From Timema cristinae (Eukaryota; Arthropoda; Insecta; Phasmatodea; Timematidae): 64,000 nucleotides of DNA. The stretch covers positions 31,507,433 through 31,571,432 of the forward strand of contig JBCFYV010011164.1 of NCBI GenBank assembly GCA_039000515.1, read 5' to 3'. A program made the translations under genes and the position numbers. Shown here piece by piece: positions 53,455 to 64,000 of this stretch. The notes under the pieces were generated by a model, which was not told the DNA's origin, did not search any database, and saw only the letters and a list, made by a program, of their open reading frames with translations. Each line of letters starts with the position of its first letter. Position 1 is the stretch's first letter.

Positions 53455-55345
53455 ATTATATTATCTACATTACTTATTTTTAAATAGTTACTGCTCCCAA
53501 TGGTTCAATGCCGGCTGCTGCTAAGGATATTTACTATAACAGTTATGTATTCGGTTTCGTCCTGTTAGTCAATATATATAGATAGATACCTTTGTGCCAA
53601 AGCCGTCGGTATGATACTAAGCGTGCAATCCAAAGTGAAGTTAGTTTTTAAATTTTAATCTTTTTGTTGATAGAACACGTATTTAAAATCTACACGTAAA
53701 ACACCCCAATTAAAAATCTAATTTTTTTACGGGCTTGGCTATAAAAACTAATATATTGTCTCCTAGCACACACTGTCACGTTAATGGCATACGCACCTCT
53801 TTGGCAAAATACATTCGCTTATTCAAATTCATTCACGAGGAGACTGTAGCTATTATATGATCGAGCTCACTCAGCTGCAACTAATGGTGATGAGATTATT
53901 ACTATTATATACTTGGATTGACCTCCAGCAAGGTGAATATGTTTATTTTTTGTATCATACAAAGTAGTTAGAACCTGTTTTTTTTTTCAGAGGTAAAGTT
54001 TTTCATTAGTTTATCGTGTTTTAGAAAGGACAATAAGTCATTGTCATTCTTGAATAAAATAGTGATTCTGCAGTATTTATAAATTATAGCATTAAATGCT
54101 GATTACCTCATTCTTAACCTAAGACAGCAACTGCTGATAAACAGTCAACCATTTAAGGTCCTCGCACACTGGCATAGTATCATATACGTATGGTAGCAGT
54201 AGTAGCGGCTATGTTATTGGAGCCAGAGAAAAAAAGTGGATACATAATATCAATAAGAAAAAAAAGTGTTTGGAGAGTTTGTTTACACTGTTTGAGGATG
54301 GATAGTAATAGTATAATCAAAATAATGTGTATAAAACATTTCCAATAATATTTCCTTAAGAATTACTTTACTAAATGAACACACTTCTATTATCACTCTT
54401 CCAATTATGAATGGACTGTACAGTAGCCCATGGCTTCTTTGGTGCTGACTGACACCTGACGGCTTTGAAAAGTTACCAGACCGAATAATGTATCCCTACG
54501 CCGAACCATATGATCCGCCAAAACATATATTAGCAGCTGTCACTTCGTATAGTGGTTTCATCCAATCTACACATTGCTAGAGCATACCTGTCTGGAGGAA
54601 TCGGTCCCCTCAGAGTAAATGTAGTTCCGCCCAACCCAGGGGGTAAGAGGATATCAATAAAAATTACATTTGATCAATGGTGCAGCTAGAAACTTACTTT
54701 GGGGGGTACATTCAATCAAAACTATGGCCAGAATGTAATTTCAAGGGAGATGGGGGAGGATGGACTAAGAGTCACGACTCCCTAACCACCGAAGACAAAA
54801 AAATGTATGGCTGTTGAATTTTTCTAGAAGCTATTTGAAGGGTTTTTTTAAACCGTTGCTATGGGTAAAGGTTTAAAATATTTAAGTGGTTTTGCTTATT
54901 ATGTTTTATTTTGTACTTTTTCCAATTGATAATTTCTAGGAGTACTTATAATTTGTGCAATCGTATATCTTTTGAACATCAAGTCGTAAGAATGTTTCTT
55001 AAAATGTAGCTCTACGATATATTTTAATTCCCCTTCTTATGTCTTTAATTCACATTATTTGCGGTCGAGCTCCCAGTTCTTCCCCTCTTGTGTCATTGTA
55101 TTGTTAGCAAGATTAACTATAGTCACCAATAACAATATATTAAAAGTGAAACATACATAGGTAATGGGACCTTATTAGTGTTAAGTCATGTAAGACCCTG
55201 TCCAGAGGTCGTTCTACAAGACCCCCTTAAGAACATAATTTTCTATTTGAATACAGGCAATCTAATTTATCTGGTTCTTCTGGAAAAAAATCCACACGTT
55301 CATCAAGATTCTGCCTTAAAATATGAATGAACAATTGCCCTGGGC
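53455..55345. other. Unannotated stretch
   Basis: Long AT-rich stretch without recognised repeats. TGGTGCAGCTAGAAAC..TTGGGGGG near 54680 might be one end of another hAT element. Confidence 0.35.
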
Positions 55346-55356
55346 ACGGGCCGAAT

Positions 55357-55440
55357 CCTGGATAGCTAAGTGGTCAAAGGCGTACTAAGCCCAGGTTCGA
55401 TTCCCGTGTCCAGGTGTTATTTTTCAATTTTCATAATACA
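55357..55440 (+). mobile_element. SINE family E, best head
   Basis: CCTGGATAGCTAAGTGGTCA..GGCGTACTAAGCC, box B 'AGGTTCGATTCCCGTG', TCCAGG closes on CCTGGA (acceptor-like pairing). The head is ~58 bases, too short for a functional tRNA, then 'TGTTATTTTTCAATTTTCA'. Confidence 0.6.
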
Positions 55441-55815
55441 ATCCTAAGACTTTATACCGCGGAGTCTTCCCAGTGGATTTCAGGAGACGTTCTGCGTGCT
55501 ACGTCCGTCTTATTTACGCAGGTTGATTGGTTAACGGCTAGTCGACCTCGAGGCTCCCAGCTCGGCATACCTCTTCCTCTCTTTGGGAGTGGAAGGATGG
55601 AGGTGAATGTAAAAGGGAATCGGTGAGAGAGGGGACCCTCGGGCCAGTTATTTCTTCATGGTCGACCAGACGCGATTGCTGACATACCACGGATAGCTCG
55701 AGAGCGCTACAGACCTGGAATGGAAATATGCCGCGCCGCGCTGGAAGGTTGCGAGAGGGTACCTCTGACTCACGAAGGTTCACTGACCCCAACACCCTTA
55801 ACACGATCGTTGGTG
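55441..55815. other. GC/CpG-rich island, no assigned gene
   Basis: Markedly GC-rich with overlapping open frames on both strands (70 codons plus, 88 minus) and a donor-like GTGAGA at ~55622. No domain motif. Could be a first exon/promoter region or degraded mobile DNA. Confidence 0.25.
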
Positions 55816-56465
55816 CACCTGTCTACATGGATTATGAACCCCTTTAGGACCTATTTTAAGCATGGCAGGGTATTAATTTTGATCAAATTTTTAAGTGGTA
55901 AATTCACGGTCGTGGTATTATAGTTGAAGTTTTTTTTATATTAGGTATAAATTCGCGTGCTTATAAGATAAGTTTGTTAAGAAAGTAAACGTTAAATAGT
56001 AGATACACACTTAATAATAAAGTGGCTCACGCATTACTTATCAGTTATGTATTAAAACACAAAGTTGTGGCTATTGTCAGTGAGCCCATTTATTGTTAAT
56101 CTTGACATGTATTCATATTTCAGCTACTATTACGACTGTATATCGTGTGGAAATAGTACAATATTGTATGAAAACATTTGTTTAAAAGGAATCATTGAGT
56201 TAGAGAGAGAAGGAAGCCCTATTTTAATCTGTTTGGATCCAAACTCCCCCCTCCCCCTCACTCAACCTAAGCAACAGTCATTATGAGCTACACTAGAGCT
56301 CTAAAGCCTCTTTCCTTTCTCCTATCGCTTTTTGAGGGCATAGAAGAGATCTCAGTGAGATAAATAGTAAAAGTGCGGCTAGAAATAGAAATAATCACAT
56401 TCAATCTTTGTGAATTGCATAGATTTTTTAATGTTCAAGAAATATTATTTAAATAAAAAACTACC
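55816..56465. other. Unannotated stretch
   Basis: A 73-codon frame at 56065-56286 has a hydrophobic start but no motif; not called. Confidence 0.35.
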
Positions 56466-56467
56466 TG

Positions 56468-56695
56468 AACCGATGGTGGCGTGGTCTAAAAGTGTCAAGG
56501 TCGTAACAGACTGGAGGTCGAGATTCTAATCTCAGTTGGGTGTATTGAATCTTCCACATGTGGTTTATCACTGTGGTTTTCTCAATCCACCCTCCAAGCT
56601 AACGCGGGTGCATTCCCTTTAAGCTACTCTCACAACCATTACCCCTAAGAACAATAATTCTCAAATTGGGATGGCGTAAGAATGCATCATTGAAA
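56468..56695 (+). mobile_element. SINE A
   Basis: 'CGATGGTGGCGTGGTCTAAA', 'GAGATTCTAATCTCAGTTGG', 'CCAAGCTAACGCGGGTGCAT'; tail decayed. Confidence 0.75.
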
Positions 56696-56814
56696 GAGAA
56701 AATAAATAACAGAAAAAAAGTAAATTGTATTGCATTCGTAAAAATATTCAACCTAGACATTATGATGATCGTTACGTTATCCCCCCAAAAAAGTTTATTT
56801 TAAAATGTTATTCT

Positions 56815-57110
56815 TCCTTCAGTTTGTCTGTCTGTCTGTCTGTCCCTTGTCACAGGTCTGAAACGGTTTGATAGAATGTGTTTAAACTTGATATAGAAAT
56901 ATTATTTGGCTAAGCCTCGGGTAATAGTTTTATTTTTATTTTGATACTGTCCTTAAATTAAGAGTAGCTTACTTGTTGACATTTTGGGATTCAAAATTTT
57001 TCGAAAAATTACTTCATCGACTTTGTTTAAAATGGATAGATAAATAGTGAGTGTTTAGTCTATCAAAACACTTGGTTTTGGGATATAAATTTGTAAGGGT
57101 GGTTTACCCA
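56815..57110 (+). repeat. Distant J-like repeat
   Basis: (CTGT)n followed by 'GTCTGAAACGGTTTGAT', 'AACTTGATATAGAAATATT' and 'TTAAATTAAGAGTAGCTTAC' recalls the J layout at low identity. Confidence 0.35.
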
Positions 57111-57242
57111 AGAGTGATTTTTTTTCAAATTTGTGAATTTGGGGTGGCGGAATATGGCTGAGATTTTTTTTAGATACAATAAAAATCGCATGAGGTCAAA
57201 GGGTTTGTCGTTTAATGTACTAATACAAATAGATTGACAGTC

Positions 57243-57362
57243 AAATGTTCGTAGGAGGGGCCTTATCTGACAGAGATCTACTTTCACATATTCAAACGTC
57301 AAGTCATGTTATCTTGTCACTTTTGGTAGATATTATCAATACTTATGAAATTAGACAAATGA
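57243..57362 (+). repeat. Repeat G, uninterrupted
   Basis: Serves as the empty-site reference for the G copy split by MITE F1 at 2048: 'GGGGCCTTATCTGACAGAG', 'ATCTACTTTCACATATTC', 'TATTATCAATACTTATGAAA'. Confidence 0.55.
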
Positions 57363-58080
57363 AATAGTAAAATGTAATCTATTTTACTTGCAAAAAAATG
57401 TTGATTTAAAAAAATTTATTTATAAAAAACATAAGAACTCTGATAGTAAAACTCTCATTCATTCATCCATCCTTATTATCTGAGCTCGTCTCGTTCATGT
57501 CGTGAATCGTGAAAGTAATAAGAAAGAAAGTAAGTCTGTCTGTCTGTCTGTCAATACGCTAGGGATATACGATCACAATACACTTCCTTGGAAGAAGACG
57601 ATATCTTTTTGATGCCTTAATTTCCTGTTTAATTATCTCCTGACTCTCATAGTTGATTATTAATTAATACTCTAGCTCTTCTCTTTCCTGAAATCGGAAT
57701 GGTTGATGGTTTGAAAGGAGAGAGAAAGAAGGGGGAAGGGGGTTAGTGAAACTCCTCTAATGATGGAACACAAATCACCCGAGGGGGAATACCTAAAATG
57801 GGACCAGTCAACGACCTTCACGGGCTAGGTCTAGTCCCCCTGACACGCGGAAAAGGGGCTAGGGGAGTAGGTGTCATCAGCCCCCCCCCCCCCTTATGAT
57901 GAGGGTTTCTTACCTCTACCTCAGGAACAAATGGCTTGTTTCATCAAAGGAATCATAGATCATTCTCAAATCTGTATGTTCGCCTTGTTACCGGGGATAG
58001 TCAAAGTTGGGATTCTACAATTGGTTATCATTTTTTAAAATATGGGTTCTACAATCCCTCTTTACCTTCCCTCAACCCCT
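57363..58080. other. Unannotated stretch
   Basis: Holds a short (GTCT)n run at 57535 and C13 at 57881-57893; otherwise nothing recognised. Confidence 0.4.
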
Positions 58081-58082
58081 CA

Positions 58083-58812
58083 CAGAGAGAAAGAAGTATT
58101 GCGATCGTAAGAAATATTAATCTCAAGAAGATTTTGATAAATCTGGATATTTCATGACCCCGTGAAACCGGAAAAGTTGTTTTCGCTATGCCGTCTGTCT
58201 GTACCTCAGCCTAGAGCTGAGACCATTTTAATGATCTGGTTAAAACTTTGTATCTAGGGCTTTTATAAGAATCCCCCAAGGAGTTTTAAAATTATAAATC
58301 TAACCTTCAAATTAAGGGTATTTTACTGAAGGGCAAAAAGAGAGAGGATCAATTTTCTCGAAACTCGCTTTAATGATTTTGATGAAATTTTGTATCTAGA
58401 CAATGTTAAGTATTATAAAAAAATGGGGTGGGGGCAATTCTCATTTTACCCATGGAAATGATTTTAAGGGTCCCTTACATGAGCGGAAGTTTTCAATTTT
58501 GATCATATCTCCGCAACTATTTGAGACATTAAATAACTTATCAGTGTAAATTTGTATTACTATTAAAGATAAAAATCTTTATTTGAAATATATTTTAATA
58601 AAACCAAAACACCTCTGACAAGATATCTTGTTACTGTGGGGAATGCCAGGCCTCCACTGTGGTTCGGATTCCACGTTAAACTGTAGGTCCTCCATTTCAT
58701 CTCACAGTCACCCTACCATTACACATTAGCGTAAGTGCGTATAACCCGAACGGGTAGTAAGACGCAGTGCTAATAATAATGATAAAACCAAAATTTTCTG
58801 AGCTATGCGCAT
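58083..58812 (+). mobile_element. Repeat J, copy 4, carrying a SINE insertion
   Basis: 'ACAGAGAGAAAGAAGTATTG', 'GATATTTCATGACCCCGTGA', 'TCTGTCTGTACCTCAGCC', 'GTATCTAGGGCTTTTATAAG', 'TATTTGAGACATTAAATAAC', interrupted at 58610 and resuming 'ATAAAACCAAAATTTTCTGA', ending in (AT)n. Confidence 0.75.
58610..58781 (+). mobile_element. SINE B, 5'-truncated, exact 12-base duplication
   Basis: Starts CACCTCTGACAAG, well inside the family, and keeps the whole 3' part to (AAT)n. ATAAAACCAAAA occurs on both sides (58598-58609, 58782-58793) and is J sequence. Confidence 0.93.
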
Positions 58813-58834
58813 ATATATATATATATATACACAC

Positions 58835-58883
<49 letters not shown>
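58810..58883. repeat. Compound microsatellite (AT)n(AC)n(AG)n
   Basis: AT run, then ACACACATACAG, then ~21 GA units. Follows the J end. Confidence 0.95.
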
Positions 58884-58887
<4 letters not shown>

Positions 58888-59059
58888 TCTTTGAAAATGT
58901 GAACTTGTTATGCTCTTTGGTAGAGAGAAATGTTCCTTTTTTCTTATTTTTTCTATAACAATGCATATTATTTCATTTATGCTATTTGCTGGAGTGTTTC
59001 TGCAACAATGTGTGTAATTTTGTTTCACAAATCTTGAAGTTTTTAGTAAAGTCTCTATC

Positions 59060-59243
59060 TTTAAGATCGTGGTCTGATCCCAGTTGGATGTACTGAGGGT
59101 GGTTTTTTTTAAAGGGTTTCCCACACTCTCCACGCTAATGCGGATATACTTACTCTAAATTCAACCTTCCTCATCCCTAGCCCATTAGCGTGATTAGTAA
59201 TAGTCCATAAAGGTACAACCGAATGGGTAGTAATATGCGGTGC
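59060..59243 (+). mobile_element. SINE A, head truncated
   Basis: Begins near box B ('GTGGTCTGATCCCAGTTGG'), then 'CTGAGGGTGGTTTTTTTT', 'CACGCTAATGCGGATATAC', 'CCCATTAGCGTGATTAG', 'ACCGAATGGGTAGTAATATG'. Confidence 0.8.
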
Positions 59244-59560
59244 TGACAAATATATAGATATACATTGTGGAATTGTGGCCGACGTCATTGCGAGGTCACT
59301 CTCGAGTGATCAGGTGTTTCGACCGGAATACGGCGATAGAATCGACTATCACTTGTATGTCGTTTTTTCATCCAATATTTCCTAGGGCCCTCATGCTCGC
59401 TTAATCGGTGAGTGGGACTACCACTAAATAGGACAAGGGTTCATTCTTGGGCTGATGCTAAAATATGGTGTATTTAAGAGTCATCAAGGCTGGATGATGT
59501 GTACTCTATTTGGTCAAATTATTCATGCCACTGCTTATTACCAGCAGTTAGGGCTAGCCA
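59244..59560. other. Unannotated stretch
   Basis: Nothing recognised. Confidence 0.4.
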
Positions 59561-59564
59561 CATA

Positions 59565-59748
59565 AATACACTTATGAAAGACTTCTGAGAAAAGTAGGAT
59601 ATTTAGCGGTGGGGTTTCCGAATTAGTGTGTATGGAGACTGTGGGAAAATATTTGGGAAAATCACCCTCAGCACACTCGGCATGAACTCGAACCTCAAGT
59701 TCCCAGTCACCGTCGAACCAGACGAATGATGATTAGTCAGGGCGTGTC
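59565..59748 (-). mobile_element. SINE D
   Basis: 'GGCATGAACTCGAACCTCAAG' (box B), 'CAGTCACCGTCGAACCAGAC', and head 'AGGGCGTGTCCATTG'. Confidence 0.65.
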
Positions 59749-59929
59749 CATTGATTTGGGTCTAAATTAATTAACAAAGTCAAAAAAGTGTTTCCTAACT
59801 CTTCAATAGTTTTTTAAATCTGCGTAGACCCAGCCATACTAAGGTCATAAACTGCGCATGCCCATTTGTAGATCATCTGTAATGTCCACACATTCTTGTA
59901 TATTACTGTGGATTCACACGTTTTGCCGA

Positions 59930-60330
59930 AAAACTAGTGCAGAACAGAAACGTAGTCACGTGGCGAGTTCTAAGCCAACTACAAGATTTCCGCCTTATCG
60001 GCGCGAGCTTTTATGCTAAAGTTCAACCCATCTCTACTTCATTTGTTCTGCTTGAGAAGTTCGGCGCGGAGAACCAATCAAATATCAGAACCGTCTCAAA
60101 TCAATGCGCATGCACATATGACAGCACATGCACTGTAGAGTCAAGCAGATTCTGCTCTCTTTTCTCGGCGAACGTGTGAATCAGACTTTAAACTGTGGTA
60201 CACGCCCTGTGAATGTAACAATAAATCCTCACATCTCTAACCAAGCTTCTTATAAATCTCTATTATATTACCAATCTGCGTTGCGCTTTGTCGACGTTGA
60301 CCCAACATATCAGGTTTAGAATCACCCGGC
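59930..60330 (+). other. GC-richer segment with an 80-codon frame, unrecognised
   Basis: Frame 59937-60179 has no domain motif. The segment has CACGTG at 59958 and TGCGCATGCAC at ~60103, and AATAAA at 60221 downstream. I can neither support nor exclude an exon. Confidence 0.2.
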
Positions 60331-60544
60331 CCTTACAATGAAGAACCTATGTCGTTTTCACGTCTTGTTTTTCCTAACCCCCTCTGAAAGCTAATGCGGG
60401 TGTATTTTTTTTCTGAGCATTCTACACGCTAGAAGGGGGTGCAGACGCATGAACTAAAACAAAATAGGGTCAATCTTTTTAAATAAATAAATATAGATTT
60501 GTTTAGTATCAGCTATCACATTCAACACCATGGTTACTAATTAC

Positions 60545-60768
60545 CTCTCCACACAGGCGAGAATGCAGATAGGCGTTAATCAACCTCGTTTTCTATAATT
60601 TGGGGAGAGGTTTGTATTAGAATTTCGACCAGGTGTACCAAGTTTTATATTCTTTATTATTTTCCACACTTCACGCAAATGCTGATACAGTTCCTATAAA
60701 TCACACCATCCTTAGCCCATTTGTGTAAATATGCGGCCAGCCCGGATGACTTGCGAGACGCTATCCGC
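60545..60768 (+). mobile_element. SINE D
   Basis: 'GGGGAGAGGTTTGTATTAG', 'TTTCGACCAGGTGTACC', 'CACGCAAATGCTGATACAG', 'AGCCCGGATGACTTGCGAG'. Head decayed. Confidence 0.7.
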
Positions 60769-61090
60769 AAAATAATAGCATACTAATAGATAAATCTAAG
60801 ATCTGGGAATGACGGGTGGTTAAGACAAAGTCCACCCCTATTAGCGTCCATAGATGATGGAATAAACCACATCGGTATAAAATTAATCACATGTAGAGAA
60901 CTGTGATCATCTGCAATGCGCGTCTTAACGCCTCTAGTCCTCTCAGCGACAGCTGTGGGTGCATGTACTCTTAAGAAACCAAACTAAACCTCACCATGAG
61001 CGATATTTACAGCGATTTTTAGATATAACTATAGCGTTTCAATAGAGACAAACTATATAAAAAATGGGTGTGTGTATTTATGTACGCGCG
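60769..61090. other. Unannotated stretch
   Basis: Nothing recognised. Confidence 0.4.
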
Positions 61091-61093
61091 CGA

Positions 61094-61608
61094 GAAGTTA
61101 TACTTCTTTGGCATCATTAAATAATATTTAGTATTAATTATGTTAAATAATAATATTTTAATTTATATCAATAAATAATACATACGAATAGTTAACCTCA
61201 ATTATATTGGAGCACTTGAAAAAGTCTATAAGACAATTTTTTTCACTAATATTTACGAATAGTAAATAATATTAATCAAAATATTCAATTTAAATCACTA
61301 CTGAATATAATTTATTAGCACATATATAATTCGCACTTGTATGAAACTAAAAAACGTGTTGTGAATGTAGAAACTAGAAACATGTGGATAAATATTATAT
61401 ATATGAAAACAAGTGATCAGAGGCGACAAGCGTACCAACATGCGCGACTAACAGAGGTTCTATTTCTATTTTGTTGGTAGCTTTTTTTTTCGAGACTCAA
61501 TGAGCGGTTTAGCTTCAACCTGTTACTTTTGTGTTACAGTGATGCGCGCGCATCTTAAAATTTCCCTCTCATCATTTTTTCATAACGCGCCTAAAGAAGT
61601 ATAACTTC
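61094..61608. mobile_element. Non-autonomous DNA element with GAAGTTATACTTC ends
   Basis: GAAGTTATACTTCTTTGGC at 61094 is matched by GCCTAAAGAAGTATAACTTC at 61589-61608. Interior AT-rich, no coding; 'TGATGCGCGCGCATC' near 61541 is a further palindrome. No duplication found. Ends of this kind occur in arthropod MITEs, family not identified. Confidence 0.55.
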
Positions 61609-61707
61609 AAAAAAAGGATGTTGATCGAGTTTGAACTTCCTTAGTCCTGGTAAATGTTCGTCATGTGACTTACACAACATACAGGTGTTCTACTTGGCTG
61701 CTTATAC

Positions 61708-61708
<1 letters not shown>

Positions 61709-61738
<30 letters not shown>
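61709..61738 (+). repeat. (GT)n microsatellite
   Basis: About 14 GT units. Confidence 0.95.
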
Positions 61739-61840
61739 TGTGTATGTGTATGCGGGTTAACTCACAAGGCTGAGTGTAAGAAGGAGACCAGTGGTCTTAC
61801 CCAACGTCCTTCAACTTCCTGCATCACTTATTTTTCTTAC

Positions 61841-62101
61841 CCGCCTCTGTAACGTAGTTGACTAACGCGCTAGTCGTGTTGAGCTCGACTGCTGAGGACG
61901 GGGAGATCAAGGTTCGAATCTCGGTCGGGTAAACTGGGGGTGGCTTTTCCTAAATGGTTTTTCCACTCTCCGTCCACGCAAATGTGAGTTCACTTCCTCT
62001 AAGTCAACCTTCCCAATTCCTAATCCATTAGCGTAATTAGTACTTAAAGCGTATAACCCAAACGGGTAGTAAGATGCGGTGCTTAATAACAATAATAATA
62101 A
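61841..62101 (+). mobile_element. SINE A (A2 head), near full length
   Basis: 'ACGCGCTAGTCGTGTTGAGC', 'CTGAGGACGGGGAGATCAAG', 'GGTTCGAATCTCGGTCGGG', 'TCCACGCAAATGTGAGTTC', 'AACCCAAACGGGTAGTAAGA', then (AAT)n. One of the youngest-looking copies. Confidence 0.9.
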
Positions 62102-63040
62102 AATATTTTCTTGCATTTTTACCTTGACTTAAGAGTGCTTATCAATACCCTTTATAAAAAACTTATACCAACGCCTCTTACAAACTAACTTAGCCCTTGC
62201 TATGAAAGGGAATCCCAAATTTAAAAGAAATATCTTTTTTTACCTAGCCCGGAACCTTTGGCTCAAAAAATGTGTCTACAACACTTGCTACCGCACATTA
62301 TATAAACATTAAGGTCACACTAATTAACGGAATTGTATATTTTTCAAGTTGTAATTTTCAAACATAGCTTCATAATTGAAAGATGCATCGGAATATTTAT
62401 GAAATATAAAACAAAATACTTTTTTTTAAATTTCAGGGATACATTCCTTTTACTAGATACTCAAAACTATCTCCTGAAAACATTATTTGTTTATAAATTT
62501 CATATCTAAAGATTGTAGTTAATAAAACAATCATAAAAGTAGTATCCTTGTCCTCAAAATTGAGCTATTATTCTCTATTTACGTAGACAAGTTTTCAAGA
62601 AACAAGTTGGAGCTTTTTTTTAAATGTATTTCCATAGTATGTCTAGTTTGAGAGAACTATTTATTTTATTAATAAAATGAAGGGGTGGGGGGGGGCGGTC
62701 TATCATAAACGTTGCATGATATATATTATATGAAGAGGTCTGAAAATTTAAATTTAAAATTAGTAGCCCCTGTGTACAAACATACAATGTACCTTGAAGC
62801 CGATATTTTGAAATGTTGATAGGAATTGTTTAGTTAACTAAAGACTTTTAAAAAAATAACGCTGCGAGAAAGCTTTATTAAAACATTTCATAAAATTTAT
62901 AATTTATAGTTTGGTGGCCATGGAGAGTAAACAAGAAGAGTTTGGTGTCTACAACAAACTATTATTCTCATGTCGTCATGATATTATATTAATGTGTTAG
63001 ATGTTGTGAGTTAGTTCTAATAAATAGCTTTTATTTATTA
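62102..63040. other. Unannotated AT-rich stretch
   Basis: 'GGTCTGAAAATTTAAATTT' and similar near 62730 recall repeat K; otherwise nothing. Confidence 0.3.
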
Positions 63041-63045
63041 GAGCT

Positions 63046-63690
63046 TTTTACCCTGTATACCCTTTTTTATCCTGTGTACCCTTTTACTCCCTCCACTTTA
63101 CACCCTCTCTGCCCTTTAAAAAACTTTTTAAACTCTTTACAACCTTTTAAGAAACTTTTTACTCTTTTTACCCTGAATTATTTATCCAGGGCTAAGCCAG
63201 GTAATTAATCTAAAAAGGCCAAACATAGTATAAATCATAAAAGTAGATCAAATCAAAAAGGGCAATAAAACCAAAAGGATAAAAAAATGCAAAAATTCTA
63301 GAAATGACCAAAACAAACGTGTCAAAAATGTAGCAAAAATGGTTAAAAGAGTAAAAAGGGCTAAAGGTTAATCCTAAAAAATGGGTTCAAAGGTTATATA
63401 GGGTAAAATTAATAAAAAAGATAAAATCTATTTTAAAAAGCTGCAAGGGGGAAAAAAGTGAAAGAAAGGGTAATAAGTTGATGGGCTAAGAAACTTAAAA
63501 CGGGATTGAAAGGGTAAAGAGGGTAAAAACGGTTAAAAAAATATGGCATAAAGGGTGAAATGGGCAAAATGATTATTAGATTAGGGTAAAGAGTGTGAAA
63601 AGTTGTAGAAAGTACAAAAAGGGTAAAATGGGTAAAAATTGTATACGGGGTAAATGCGGTAAAAAAGGTTAAAATACTTTTGATAGGATT
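63046..63690. repeat. Degenerate TTTTACCC / GGGTAAAA tract, strand-switched
   Basis: 63046-63175 is built of TTTTACCCT-like units (pyrimidine-rich on +); 63300-63690 is built of the complement AAAGGGTAAA, GGTAAAAAGG with variable spacing. About 10-base units, strongly decayed. Confidence 0.75.
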
Positions 63691-64000
63691 TAATTACAAC
63701 CCTTTTACAACCAATTAATTTTTTATGCTGTGATACTCTTTTTTATTTTTTATCAGCCCTAACAGGCAGAGAGTTCAAAGTATTGTGTATAGAGAAGCTA
63801 TATCTTAGTAATCAAAATAAATGTCAACTTTTAAACATGTTCAGATTATATCTCTATTTTGACAATGTGTGTTATTCAGCCTAGTTTCGCGTTTTGTATC
63901 ACAGTTTAAAACCAATAAAGGATTAGTATTTAAACATAATTTAAGATTTGGTTACTAACCCCTGTGGTTAACTTTATATACTAAAAATAGCAAAGATATT
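63691..64000. other. Unannotated AT-rich end of window
   Basis: Nothing recognised. Confidence 0.4.

Noticed and set aside
55357..55415. Possible tRNA gene
   Set aside because: Acceptor-like pairing and box B exist, but the head is ~58 bases without a normal anticodon arm, and it recurs with a common tail, so it is a SINE.
58697..59133. Open frames through the GA/AT microsatellite
   Set aside because: Composed of simple-repeat translations (Leu-Ser and Ile-Tyr runs) and SINE tail.

Overview
This is non-coding, repeat-dense animal nuclear DNA, AT-rich, with no complete protein gene that I can support. Two short degenerate stretches of the 5-base unit AACCT, the complement of the TTAGG telomere repeat of most arthropods, point to an arthropod. 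The abundance of tRNA-derived SINEs, MITE-like DNA transposons and minisatellites fits a medium to large repeat-rich genome. I cannot name the species. The window is probably intergenic or intronic; the best exon candidate is a short first-exon-like segment near 4021-4096 on the + strand, ending in a good GTGAGT donor.

The main inhabitants are tRNA-derived SINEs, roughly 55 copies or fragments on both strands. Family A has head 'GGTGGCCGTATGGTCTAA', box B 'GGTTCGAATC', a body with 'CACGCAAATGCGGGTAC' and a tail '..TAACCCGAACGGGTAGTAAGACGCGGTGCT' followed by (AAT)n. Family D is related but has another head (GGTGGGCACGTGGACTAA) and a looser tail. Family B has a different tRNA-like head (GGTCTAGGGGTAAGGTG) but the same 3' end as A. 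Families C and E are rarer. A and B sharing a 3' module with a tiny hairpin and an (AAT)n tail suggests one LINE partner mobilises both. Several B copies, including 5'-truncated ones, have 11-12 base target-site duplications.

Non-autonomous DNA transposons form the second layer: five hAT-like elements (two with exact 8-base duplications at 8420-9227 and 48524-49187, two nested in SINEs), a Harbinger-like element with TTA duplication (31681-32210), two TTAA-flanked full-length palindromes (43126-43487 and 45389-45771, the second nearly perfect), an AACGTTAA-rich MITE family with one copy nested in another repeat (2048-2493, 5750-6280), a Helitron-like element (5220-5687), and a ~500-base repeat of unknown class (J) in four main copies, two of which carry SINE insertions.

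Tandem arrays are the third layer: a 53-bp array of ~52 units without a single indel (37310-40077), a 49-bp array (28513-29051), a 113-bp array (20614-21065), a 32-bp array that alternates as a 64-bp unit (32364-32587), an irregular ~24-bp array (26430-26707) and a long degenerate GGGTAAAA-type tract (63300-63690) preceded by its complement.

Region by region: 0-9.5 kb SINEs, MITEs, the exon candidate and a hAT; 9.8-12.4 kb a degenerate ~130-bp repeat and two J copies; 13-20.5 kb SINE-rich; 20.6-32.6 kb arrays, SINEs, hAT and Harbinger elements; 33-42.5 kb SINEs, the 53-bp array, a GC-rich coding-like fragment and J; 42.6-52.9 kb SINEs, palindromes, hAT; 53-64 kb sparse repeats, J, a TIR element and GGGTAAAA repeats. 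There is no operon-like or pathway content; the interest lies in repeat biology.
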